A DNA stretch of 64,000 nt. Source: Chitinophaga sp. HK235. Lineage in GTDB: Bacteria > Bacteroidota > Bacteroidia > Chitinophagales > Chitinophagaceae. The notes under the pieces are model-generated. The model saw only the letters and a list, made by a program, of their open reading frames with translations. It had not been told where the DNA came from and searched no databases. Made by a program: the position numbers and the translations under genes. The DNA is taken from NCBI RefSeq assembly GCF_018255755.1, contig NZ_CP073766.1, forward strand, positions 3,658,001-3,722,000. The letters are read 5' to 3'. Of the stretch, positions 50,133 to 58,342 are shown piece after piece. Position 1 is the stretch's first letter. Each line of letters begins with the position of its first letter.

Positions 50133-51077
50133 TCAGACAGTTACCTTAATTCTGGTATCAAAAACCCTGCTTTCGCCAACGGCGAGTGTTACGAGCCCGA
50201 GACCATTATTAAAGGCATTTGGTGCTCCACTCAGATTTTCTACCGCAATACTGTTGCGGTGTGGCGGAATGTATATCTGCAGAATCGGATAGTTGTTGCC
50301 CGGGAAAAAGTCGATGCGGATATTTTTTACTGGATCATGGAGTGCAGCCAATGGCTGGGCATGAGAAAAATCCAGCACAAAAGAGTTATCCAATTCTACA
50401 CCAGTCAGCTTTTTACCATTCACATATTCTGTAAAGGGCAGTACTCTGCCGGTAGGAATCAGTTTGGCGTCGAACTCCACAATTTCTTTGGAAGCGAATG
50501 TCAGCGTCAGCTCATCTACGGGTGTACCGGTGGTAAAATACGGATGCCATCCGTCCATTACCGGAATGGATGTCTGACTGCGGTTGATTACCCTGGTACT
50601 GATCTCCAGCTCATTGCCGGCATGCAGTGTATAGGTGGCCAGGCAGTCGTAGCTGAAGGGATAACCTGTATCTTCTTCCTTAAAACTATAAGTCAGCGTT
50701 ACAGAAGCCTGCTGTTCGGAAGCCTGTTGTGCGGCCACTGTAAACTTTGCATCGTACAACAGTCCATGGATGGCATTGCCGGGGGCAATTGTTCTTTCAA
50801 TGCTATAGGAGTTGCCTTCCCACTGATAAGCCGCATCTTTGATACGGCAGGCAAAAGGGCTCAGTTTTACACTTTTGAAGCTGACACGGAGGTTATCTTC
50901 CAGGTCCTGGAGGCTGCTATAACTATCTATCAGGTTGATGGTTTTGCCTTCACGCTGTACTTTAAAAGCATGCAACAATGCACCATGGGCCGGCACAATT
51001 TCTACCTGGGTACCGGTGCTGTCATCTGTGAGTGCAATGATGTCAAATCCTGCTTCGTGAAAATTCTTAATTGTCAT
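50133..51077 (-). CDS. Aldose 1-epimerase family protein (mutarotase)
   Basis: This 314-residue protein has the galactose-mutarotase-like beta-sandwich: EIVPAHGALLHAFKVQREGKTINLIDSY near residue 27, AIHGLLYDAKF (His near 100), and TIPVMDGWHPYFTTG-like IPVMDGWHPYF (about residue 175), with a late Glu in IAVENLSGAPNAFNNGLGLVTL. These fit the catalytic His and Glu positions of the family. Being last in the xylose operon, it probably interconverts alpha- and beta-xylose so that xylose isomerase receives the right anomer. A 10-bp hairpin lies between xylA and this gene. Confidence 0.9.
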   Translation of the reverse strand: MTIKNFHEAGFDIIALTDDSTGTQVEIVPAHGALLHAFKVQREGKTINLIDSYSSLQDLEDNLRVSFKSVKLSPFACRIKDAAYQWEGNSYSIERTIAPGNAIHGLLYDAKFTVAAQQASEQQASVTLTYSFKEEDTGYPFSYDCLATYTLHAGNELEISTRVINRSQTSIPVMDGWHPYFTTGTPVDELTLTFASKEIVEFDAKLIPTGRVLPFTEYVNGKKLTGVELDNSFVLDFSHAQPLAALHDPVKNIRIDFFPGNNYPILQIYIPPHRNSIAVENLSGAPNAFNNGLGLVTLAVGESRVFDTRIKVTV

Positions 51078-51110
51078 TGTTCATTGTTTTGTTCCCATAA
51101 GGTTTCCTTC

Positions 51111-51152
51111 TAAAGCCCCGTAATTGCTTTCTGTTGCTGTGCCGGGGCTTTA
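51111..51152 (-). other. Intra-operonic hairpin between xylA and the aldose epimerase gene
   Basis: Arms TAAAGCCCCG (51111-51120) and CGGGGCTTTA (51143-51152) pair over 10 bp across a 22-nt loop. It lies 4 bp after the xylA stop on the minus strand. No T-run follows on that strand beyond the arm itself. It may stabilise the xylA 3' end or partly terminate transcription, which would lower epimerase expression. Confidence 0.6.
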
Positions 51153-51156
51153 TGAA

Positions 51157-52485
51157 TTATATACATCCGTTGATAATATTTTCCAGCCATTCCTGTTTAC
51201 CGCTGGTCTGTGCCGGCTCTCCGTTGGAGATAGCGAAACTACGAAGATCTTCCAGTGTCAGCTGGCCTTCTTCAAATGCTTTTCCCTTGCCGGAATCGAA
51301 GGAAGCGTAACGGTTGGCACGGAATTTTTTATAGGCTGTTTGCGTCAGTACTTTTTCTGCAATGATAGCCGCTCTGGCAAAGGTATCGATACCGCCGATA
51401 TGTGCATGGAAGATATCTTCCAGGTCGGTGGAGTTGCGGCGTGTTTTGGCATCGAAGTTAACGCCACCACCGGCAAATCCGCCAGCTTCGAGGATAACAA
51501 GCATACTTTCCACCAGCTCATTGAGGTTGATGGGGAACTGGTCGGTATCCCAACCGTTCTGGTAATCGCCGCGGTTGGCATCGATGCTACCCAGCATACC
51601 GGCATCTGCAGCCACCTGCAATTCATGCTGGAAGGTATGGCCGGCCAGCGTAGCGTGGTTAACTTCAATATTCAGCTTGAAGTCTTTGTCCAGTCCATAA
51701 TGGCGGAGGAAGCCGATCACTGTGGCGCTGTCATAGTCATATTGGTGTTTGGTAGGCTCACAAGGTTTGGGTTCGATGAAGAACGTTCCTTTAAAGCCTT
51801 GTTTACGGGCGTAGTCACGGGCCATGGAGAGAAAGCGGGCCAGGTGTTCCTGTTCGCGTTTCATATTGGTATTGAGCAGGCTCATATATCCTTCTCTACC
51901 ACCCCAGAACACATAATTTTCGCCGCCTAAGGCGATGGTGGCATCCAGCGCGTTTTTCACCTGCGTACCGGCGTGGGCCAGTGCGGCGAAATCGGGGTTG
52001 GTAGCTGCGCCGTTCATATAACGGGGATGGCTAAACACATTAGCGGTACCCCAGAGGAGTTTCACACCGCTGACATCCTGCTTTTGTTTGGCGTAGTCAA
52101 CGATCTGCTGCATCCTGCTTTCATATTCAGCGATGGTAGCGCCTTCATCCACGAGGTCTATATCATGGAAACAATAATAAGGCAGGCCCATTTTGGTGAT
52201 GAATTCAAAAGCAGCGTCCATTTTATCAAAGGCGCTCTGCATAGGGTCTTGCGATACCAGCCAGGGGAAGTGTTTGGTGCCGGGTCCGAAAGGATCGCCG
52301 CCAGTGCCACAGAAGGTATGCCAATAGGATACCGCGAAGCGGAAGAGCTCCTTCATGGTTTTACCTGCTATGAGGCGGTTTTCGTCGTACCAGCGGTAAG
52401 CCAGCGGATTGTCTGACTGCAGCCCTTCATAACTTATTTTCCCGATGTTCTTAAAATACTCATGGTTTCCAAGTGTAATACTCAT
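51157..52485 (-). CDS. xylA: Xylose isomerase
   Basis: XylA converts D-xylose to D-xylulose with two divalent metals. The 442-residue class II-type enzyme has the catalytic His in GLPYYCFHDIDLVDEG (about residue 103), the sugar-site WGGREGYMSLLNT (about 190), metal ligands in FFIEPKPCEPTKHQYDYD (about 232), EVNHATLAGHTFQHEL (about 268) and SIDANRGDYQNGWDTDQFP (about 293). The N-terminal FEQIGKISYEG-type segment (YFKNIGKISYEGLQSDNPLAYRWYD) is also typical. It lies 23 bp after xylB. Confidence 0.97.
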   Translation of the reverse strand: MSITLGNHEYFKNIGKISYEGLQSDNPLAYRWYDENRLIAGKTMKELFRFAVSYWHTFCGTGGDPFGPGTKHFPWLVSQDPMQSAFDKMDAAFEFITKMGLPYYCFHDIDLVDEGATIAEYESRMQQIVDYAKQKQDVSGVKLLWGTANVFSHPRYMNGAATNPDFAALAHAGTQVKNALDATIALGGENYVFWGGREGYMSLLNTNMKREQEHLARFLSMARDYARKQGFKGTFFIEPKPCEPTKHQYDYDSATVIGFLRHYGLDKDFKLNIEVNHATLAGHTFQHELQVAADAGMLGSIDANRGDYQNGWDTDQFPINLNELVESMLVILEAGGFAGGGVNFDAKTRRNSTDLEDIFHAHIGGIDTFARAAIIAEKVLTQTAYKKFRANRYASFDSGKGKAFEEGQLTLEDLRSFAISNGEPAQTSGKQEWLENIINGCI

Positions 52486-52508
52486 AAAAGTGGATTTTAA
52501 AATATCGT

Positions 52509-53999
52509 TTACAGGTCACCGTTACACATGAGTGCGCGCAGTCCTGCCAGCCAGTGACCATATGCATCCCGGTAATGTGACAGCAACCGGGCGTCTGGTT
52601 CTATCACCGCCAGGCACTGCATGCCACGGTGTGCTTCTTTGAGAGGAACATAACCCGCTCCTACGGCGGCGCCGCGGGCAGCACCCTGTGCTCCGTCTGT
52701 ATCATACAGTTCGATGACCACATTGGCCGTATTGGCAAATGCCTCGCGGAACAGCGGGCTGAGGAACATATTAGCGTTGCCGGCTCTTACCCGATGAATA
52801 GTGAGGTCCATTTCGGACATAATATCCAGACCATAGTTCAGTCCGAATACGATACCTTCCTGTACGGCTCTCATCATATGCGCCTGGCTATGCCGGTTAA
52901 AATCGAGGTGGCTAACGGTAGCGCCTGTACTTTTATTTCCCAGGATCCTTTCTGCGCCGTTTCCAAAAGGAAATACCAGCAGTCCATCCGATCCTACCGG
53001 TGCCTGGAGGGCGATGGTATTCATATCGGGATAACTGATCTCTCCGATCATGTTGCGCAGCCAGCTGTTGGCAATACCAGTGCCGTTAAGGCACATGAGC
53101 ACACCATCTCTGGTGTGGTGTACATCGTTGTTCACATGTACAAAAGTATTGACCCTGCTTTTAGGGTCGAAAGTATGTTTATCATGCACAGCATATACCA
53201 CACCGGAGGTACCTGCCGTGGTAGCGGCTTCGCCGGGCTGGAGTACGTTGAGCGCAAAGGCATTGTTGGGCTGATCTCCGGCACGGTAGGTAACCGGAGT
53301 GCCGGCTTTCAGCTGCAGGACTGCGGCAGCGGCAGTGGTCAGTTCCCCCTGTATCCCGAAAGTTGGTACCAGATCAGGAAGCAGTTGCCGGTCTATCCCG
53401 TAATAATCCAGTAGCCTGGTATTGACGGTATTGCCGGGGAAGTCCCAGAAAGTGCCTTCAGAGAGGCCCGACACGGTGGTGCAGGCTTCTCCTGTGAGTT
53501 TCATGGCGATAAAATCGCCGGGCAGCATTATTTTATGGATTCGTTCATAGAGATGAGGCTCTTTTTCGTGTATCCAGCGCAGTTTGGAAGCGGTGAAATT
53601 GCCGGGGGAGTTGAGCAGATGCGAGAGGCAATACTCTTTGCCCAATGCGGTGAAAGCGCTGTTGCCGATATCTACGGCGCGGCTGTCACACCAGATGATG
53701 GCAGGGCGTAACACCTGCAGGTCTTTGTCTACACAAACCAGGCCATGCATCTGGTAGGCAATGCCTATTCCTTTTACCATGGCCGGATCAAATGTATACT
53801 GGCGTTGCAACAACTGTGTGGCATGTATGATTTCCAGCCACCAGCTTTCAGGGTCTTGTTCTGCCCAGTGCGGGTGCAGCACCTGTATGGGCATTTCCCT
53901 GGAAGGGCTGGTGGCAGATGCGAGGCATCTGCCACTACCGGCGTCCAGTAAAGCTGCTTTTATTGAAGAAGAACCAATATCATAACCGATGAAATACAT
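52509..53999 (-). CDS. xylB: Xylulokinase-type FGGY carbohydrate kinase
   Basis: This 496-residue FGGY kinase phosphorylates D-xylulose. The N-terminal phosphate motif is IGYDIGSSSIKAALLDAGSG. Sugar-contact residues are expected in QMHGLVCVD (near residue 85). The second domain holds the ATP motif ATTAGTSGVVYAV (about 258-270) and GIVFGLNYGLDIM and RVRAGNANMFLSPLFREAFANTANV (the FGGY signature region). Placement between the symporter and xylA supports xylulose as substrate. Confidence 0.93.
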   Translation of the reverse strand: MYFIGYDIGSSSIKAALLDAGSGRCLASATSPSREMPIQVLHPHWAEQDPESWWLEIIHATQLLQRQYTFDPAMVKGIGIAYQMHGLVCVDKDLQVLRPAIIWCDSRAVDIGNSAFTALGKEYCLSHLLNSPGNFTASKLRWIHEKEPHLYERIHKIMLPGDFIAMKLTGEACTTVSGLSEGTFWDFPGNTVNTRLLDYYGIDRQLLPDLVPTFGIQGELTTAAAAVLQLKAGTPVTYRAGDQPNNAFALNVLQPGEAATTAGTSGVVYAVHDKHTFDPKSRVNTFVHVNNDVHHTRDGVLMCLNGTGIANSWLRNMIGEISYPDMNTIALQAPVGSDGLLVFPFGNGAERILGNKSTGATVSHLDFNRHSQAHMMRAVQEGIVFGLNYGLDIMSEMDLTIHRVRAGNANMFLSPLFREAFANTANVVIELYDTDGAQGAARGAAVGAGYVPLKEAHRGMQCLAVIEPDARLLSHYRDAYGHWLAGLRALMCNGDL

Positions 54000-54019
54000 G
54001 GGAACTACGGGATTTGCGA

Positions 54020-55696
54020 TTACCAGTATACGGTATACAAGGCAATCAGGATACCAATGATAAACAATGCACCAATGGTAAAGGGCATCGCTGTTTTAAA
54101 CATGCTGCCGTCTATTGCCAGTCCTTTTGGATTGTTTTTGCTGGCGGGATCGGCCAGGGAGATGATGATCATACCTACCACACAAATAACAAACACTACG
54201 CCCATGCGGTCGATGAAGGCCATTTCATATAAACCGGCCGCATTGGGGGCAGCCCAGCCAAACTGATACAGTGGCTCCAGGTTTACCCACATCGGCAGGA
54301 ATTTCAGCACGAAAGACATCAGCAGGCCGGCTATCATCGCAAACAGTGCGGCGTTAGAGGTTGTGCGTTTCCAGAAGAAGCCCATCACAAACATGGCGAA
54401 AACACCGGGAGATACGAAACCGGTATATTCCTGAATGAACTGGAAGCCGCCTTTTTTATCGATACCGAGGAAATTGGATAATACGATGGCGATCACCATA
54501 GCGATGATAACGGTTGTACGTCCTACACTTACGATTTTGTTTTCGTCAGCGTCTTTGTTGTATATCTTCTTATAAATATCCAGTGAGAAAATGGTGGAAA
54601 TACTGTTGGCTTTACCTGCCAGAGAGGCTACCACAGCGGCGGTCAGGGCTGCAAAAGCCAAACCTTTGAGGCCAATGGGCAGGAGATTGAGCAATACAGG
54701 GTAAGCATTGTCGGGGTTCAGGGAGCCATCCTTCAGCATCTCAGCATGATACAATCCTTGTTGGTACAACACATAAGCAGCGATACCCGGTAATACCACG
54801 ATCACCGGCATCAGCAGTTTCAGGAAACCGGCAAACAGCAGACCGCTGCGGGCAGTCTTAAGATCTGCACCCAGTGCGCGTTGTGTAATGTACTGGTTAC
54901 AGCCCCAGTAGTTCAGGTTAACGATCCACATACCGCCAATGAGTATACTGAGTCCCGGTAGGTCCAGATAATGTGGCTGGTCTTTCTTAAAGATCATGTG
55001 AAAATGATCATCGGCATGCTGATGCAGGAGGCTGAAACCTTTGAGCACACCGCTCTGGCCGAAATGCTGTGCCACCAGGTCCAGTGCCAGGTAAGTAGTG
55101 GCCAGACCACCCAGGATAAGGAAAAACACCTGAATAACGTCTGTATAACCAATCACCTTCATACCGCCCAGTGTAATCAGCACTGCAAAGAAGGACAATG
55201 CCACCATACAGGCGTAGAAGTTGATGCCTGAAATTTTATTGATAGCCAGTGCACCCAGGTACAGGATAGAAGTAAGGTTTACCACAACATAGAGGAGCAA
55301 CCAGAACACTGCCATGATAGTACTCACCGTTTGATTATACCTGCGTTCCAGAAACTGAGGCATGGTATAGATCTTGTTTTTCAGATAGATGGGCAGGAAA
55401 AACACCGCCACCACAATGAGCGTGGCAGCAGCCATCCATTCATAGGTGGAAATGGCCAGACCCATAGCAAAACCGGAGCCGGACATACCGATGAACTGTT
55501 CTGCCGAGATGTTGGAGGCGATCAGGGAGGCACCGATAGCCCACCAGGTGAGTGACCCTTCCGCCAGGAAAAAGTCTTTGGAATCTGTTGTTGCCTTCTT
55601 TTTCTTTTGATAGATATAATACCCGTAGCCGGCCACTATTACAAAATATACCAGGAATACCAGGTAATCAACGTAGTGAAGTAAGTTTGGTTGCAT
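54020..55696 (-). CDS. SSS-family sodium:sugar symporter (xylose transporter)
   Basis: This 558-residue membrane protein has about 14 hydrophobic helices. The sodium/solute symporter signature is seen in ASLIASNISAEQFIGMSGSGFAMGLAIS (about residues 55-82) and LKGLAFAALTAAVVASLAGKANSISTIFSLDIYKKI (about 345-380). These contain the Na+-site Ser/Thr residues of vSGLT-type transporters. It is the first gene of the xylose operon, followed by xylB (20-bp gap), xylA and an aldose epimerase. Xylose uptake with Na+ is therefore the likely role. Confidence 0.93.
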   Translation of the reverse strand: MQPNLLHYVDYLVFLVYFVIVAGYGYYIYQKKKKATTDSKDFFLAEGSLTWWAIGASLIASNISAEQFIGMSGSGFAMGLAISTYEWMAAATLIVVAVFFLPIYLKNKIYTMPQFLERRYNQTVSTIMAVFWLLLYVVVNLTSILYLGALAINKISGINFYACMVALSFFAVLITLGGMKVIGYTDVIQVFFLILGGLATTYLALDLVAQHFGQSGVLKGFSLLHQHADDHFHMIFKKDQPHYLDLPGLSILIGGMWIVNLNYWGCNQYITQRALGADLKTARSGLLFAGFLKLLMPVIVVLPGIAAYVLYQQGLYHAEMLKDGSLNPDNAYPVLLNLLPIGLKGLAFAALTAAVVASLAGKANSISTIFSLDIYKKIYNKDADENKIVSVGRTTVIIAMVIAIVLSNFLGIDKKGGFQFIQEYTGFVSPGVFAMFVMGFFWKRTTSNAALFAMIAGLLMSFVLKFLPMWVNLEPLYQFGWAAPNAAGLYEMAFIDRMGVVFVICVVGMIIISLADPASKNNPKGLAIDGSMFKTAMPFTIGALFIIGILIALYTVYW

Positions 55697-55750
55697 AAAT
55701 GTTCAAACGTGGTTTTTAATAAATTTAGCGGATCAATATAGTGAAATAAA

Positions 55751-55763
55751 TGTATTTAATACA
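55751..55763. promoter_or_regulatory. Palindrome upstream of the xylose operon, possible operator
   Basis: TGTATTTAATACA is a perfect 13-bp palindrome 54 bp upstream of the symporter start. It is the right size and place for a repressor or activator dimer site of xylose control. No regulator gene is next to the operon, so the partner is unknown. Confidence 0.35.
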
Positions 55764-55794
55764 CTTATGACAACATAAAAATGCTAAAACTAAA

Positions 55795-55817
55795 AACCGC
55801 AGCCTTTTACTGCGGTT
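55795..55817 (-). terminator. Terminator of the FAD oxidoreductase gene
   Basis: An 8-bp stem AACCGCAG/CTGCGGTT with a 7-nt loop, followed on the minus strand by TTTTAGTTTTAG. It separates the oxidoreductase gene from the xylose operon promoter. Confidence 0.85.
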
Positions 55818-55890
55818 CCCGGGAGATTAAATTTATACATTTAAATTTCCTATCAAAGTCCATTAACAAAAAAACGGGGGCAAAGGGATT

Positions 55891-57033
55891 TTATTTTTGT
55901 TCAAGGGCCATGGCTGCAATTTTATCCCCGACAATAGAGCCAATAGCCACGCCCATGCCACCCATGCGGACGCCGAGGATGATATTGTCCGTATAGGCGC
56001 GGACGATAGGTTGTTTGGTATTGCCGAAGGCCATGATGCCGGTCCAGCGGTCGGCGATGGTAAAAGGCCGCCCCGGCAGTATAATATGACGGAGCATTTC
56101 TTCCAGTTCGTGCTGAATGCGGTCGTTGAATCTGAAATCGGTGGATGTTTCCCCGGGGAAGTCCAGCTGGCGGCCGCCGCCCAGCAATACCCGTCCATCC
56201 AGCTCTCTGAAATAAAAATACCCTTCCTCCAGGTGGAAAATTCCTTTAAAAGGCAGTCCGGGCACGGGTTCGGTGATGAGCACCTGCCCTCTTCCGGGTG
56301 TTAGCTCCAGCTGTGGCAGCAGCTGTCCGGTAAAAGCGTTGGTGCATACCAGTAACTTATGAGCCTGGAAGATAATATCTTCTTTCAGGGTATGGTTGGC
56401 CACTATCACGTTGACGCCTGTATGCAGGTCTTCCATGCGTTCGATCCGGCAGCCGGTCTTTATTTCCACGCCCATGGCGATGGTTTTGTCTATCAGCGCC
56501 CGCATCATCTTACCGGTGTGGATTTCTCCTTCGTAGTTGTTGCGGACCATGGCTTTTACATGGCCGGTGGCAAAGCCAAAGCTGCTGATCTTTTCATTGG
56601 CAGGAGAAAAAGCGGGCGTCTCCTCCAGTATACTACCCAGCAGTCGGTTGACCTCCTCCAGCTGGCCCAGCGCCCATTCTTCTCTGGGACCTATCAACTC
56701 ATAACTACCGTTTTCCCTGTAGCCAATACGTTCATCACCGAGGCGGTGACGCAACAGCCGCAGACCAGCCAGGCGCATAGATACCAGATTAAGCACCGTT
56801 TCCGGCGGCATGGTTTGCAGGTCTTCCAGTATTTCCGTGAGGCTGCCGATACAGGCAAATCCTGCATTTTTAGTACTGGCACCGGTAGGCAGCACCTCCC
56901 GTTCCAGTACCAGCACACGAGCCGCGGGCTGACGCTCTTTCAGGCTGATAGCAGCCGACAGCCCGACAATACCGCTTCCGGCGATGATGTAGTCGTATTG
57001 AAGCAGACTTTGCTTTTCCCAATAACTTAACAT
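55891..57033 (-). CDS. FAD-dependent oxidoreductase (DAO family)
   Basis: This 380-residue enzyme begins with an FAD-binding Rossmann motif YDYIIAGSGIVGLSAAISLKERQP (about residues 14-37). The DAO-fold segments ASTKNAGFACIGS, MMRALIDKTIAMGVEIKTGCRIERM and LLVCTNAFTGQLLPQLELTPGRGQVLIT follow. The C-terminal GIMAFGNTKQPIVRAYTDNIILGVRMGGMGVAIG is the second flavin-contact region. It resembles glycine/D-amino-acid or sarcosine oxidase-type amine oxidases. The substrate is not identifiable. It is a single gene, divergent from an alcohol dehydrogenase gene 73 bp away. Confidence 0.9.
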   Translation of the reverse strand: MLSYWEKQSLLQYDYIIAGSGIVGLSAAISLKERQPAARVLVLEREVLPTGASTKNAGFACIGSLTEILEDLQTMPPETVLNLVSMRLAGLRLLRHRLGDERIGYRENGSYELIGPREEWALGQLEEVNRLLGSILEETPAFSPANEKISSFGFATGHVKAMVRNNYEGEIHTGKMMRALIDKTIAMGVEIKTGCRIERMEDLHTGVNVIVANHTLKEDIIFQAHKLLVCTNAFTGQLLPQLELTPGRGQVLITEPVPGLPFKGIFHLEEGYFYFRELDGRVLLGGGRQLDFPGETSTDFRFNDRIQHELEEMLRHIILPGRPFTIADRWTGIMAFGNTKQPIVRAYTDNIILGVRMGGMGVAIGSIVGDKIAAMALEQK

Positions 57034-57106
57034 ACTACTAAGTTAATCAATCATCATAATCCTGCTTAAAAAGCAGTAGCTTAGAAACACAAAAATCAAT
57101 TTGACC

Positions 57107-58156
57107 ATGATTGAAACCAAAGCTTACGCGGCACAGAGTGCTACCACCCCGCTGGGACCCTGGAATTTTCAAAGAAGAGCAGTAGGTCCGCATGATGTAC
57201 AAATCGAGATCCTGTATTGTGGCGTTTGCCATTCAGATATACATCAGGTAAAAGATGAATGGGGCGGCTCCATCTATCCGATGGTACCCGGCCATGAGAT
57301 TGTAGGGAGGATCGTAAAGACAGGCGAGCATGTGACACGGTTTAAAGTAGGCGACCTGGCCGGTATCGGTTGTTTTGTGGACTCCTGCCGGGAATGCGAT
57401 CCCTGCAAGGCTGGTGAAGAACAGTATTGCCACCAGGGCAACGCCAGCACCTACAATGGTACCGAGATGGACCGTCAGACACCTACCTATGGCGGATATT
57501 CCACCGAGATCGTAGTAGATGAAAAATATACCCTGAAAGTTTCTGATAAATTACCACTGGAAGGAGTAGCTCCCCTGCTCTGCGCCGGTATCACCACGTA
57601 TTCTCCGCTGCGTCACTGGAAAGTGGGTCCAGGTCACAAAGTAGCTGTACTGGGCCTTGGCGGATTGGGACATATGGCTGTAAAACTGGCCGCTTCCTTC
57701 GGTGCTGAAGTTACCATGCTGAGCACCTCCCCTTCCAAGGAAGCAGATGCCAAAAGACTGGGAGCCCATCACTTTGCCCTGATAAAGGATAAAGAACAGA
57801 TGAAACGACTGCGCAACAAATTTGATTTCATCATCAACACGGTGTCTGCTCCGCATGATTACAGTCCTTTCCTCAATCTGCTGACACTGAACGGTGTCAT
57901 GATCTGCCTTGGCGTACCACCAGAACCTTCTGCCGTACCGGCTTTCCACCTGATCATGGGCCGCCGTAGCATTGCAGGGTCCCTGATTGGTGGTATCCGC
58001 GAAACACAGGAGATGCTGGACTATTGTGCAGAACACAGTATCACCAGTGATGTGGAAGTGATTGATATCAAAGATATCAACAACGCTTACGAGAGAATGC
58101 TGAAAGGAGATGTGAAATACCGGTTTGTGATCGATATCGCGAGTCTGAAAAAATAG
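57107..58156 (+). CDS. Zinc-dependent NAD(P) alcohol dehydrogenase (cinnamyl-alcohol dehydrogenase/YahK type)
   Basis: This 349-residue medium-chain dehydrogenase has catalytic zinc ligands in LYCGVCHSDIHQ (Cys, about residue 38) and VPGHEIVG (His-Glu, about 62). The structural zinc ligands are in CRECDPCKAGEEQYC. A third catalytic Cys is in PLLCAGITTYSPL. The nucleotide motif GLGGLGHMAVKLAASFGAEVTMLSTSPSK (about residue 180) suggests NADP+ from STSPSK. ATG 57107 was chosen; the longer frame begins with TTG at 57101. The family reduces aldehydes to alcohols. A terminator lies 27 bp after the stop. Confidence 0.93.
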   Translation: MIETKAYAAQSATTPLGPWNFQRRAVGPHDVQIEILYCGVCHSDIHQVKDEWGGSIYPMVPGHEIVGRIVKTGEHVTRFKVGDLAGIGCFVDSCRECDPCKAGEEQYCHQGNASTYNGTEMDRQTPTYGGYSTEIVVDEKYTLKVSDKLPLEGVAPLLCAGITTYSPLRHWKVGPGHKVAVLGLGGLGHMAVKLAASFGAEVTMLSTSPSKEADAKRLGAHHFALIKDKEQMKRLRNKFDFIINTVSAPHDYSPFLNLLTLNGVMICLGVPPEPSAVPAFHLIMGRRSIAGSLIGGIRETQEMLDYCAEHSITSDVEVIDIKDINNAYERMLKGDVKYRFVIDIASLKK

Positions 58157-58183
58157 TCCTCAAAAACACTACAACGCCTATAC

Positions 58184-58208
58184 GGAGGCAGGTGAATAGC
58201 CTGCCTCC
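58184..58208 (+). terminator. Terminator after the alcohol dehydrogenase gene
   Basis: A 9-bp stem GGAGGCAGG/CCTGCCTCC with a 7-nt loop is followed by TTTTATTTTT. Confidence 0.92.
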
Positions 58209-58342
58209 TTTTATTTTTCCCCATTTTGGAATTCATGAAAAATCATCGGTTTTAATTTTTTAAGCCCCGGGCATTTCTTATATTTATTCTACCGTTCCTT
58301 TATTGTTACACCCTTGCCCCATGGCTTGTAAACCATATCAAC

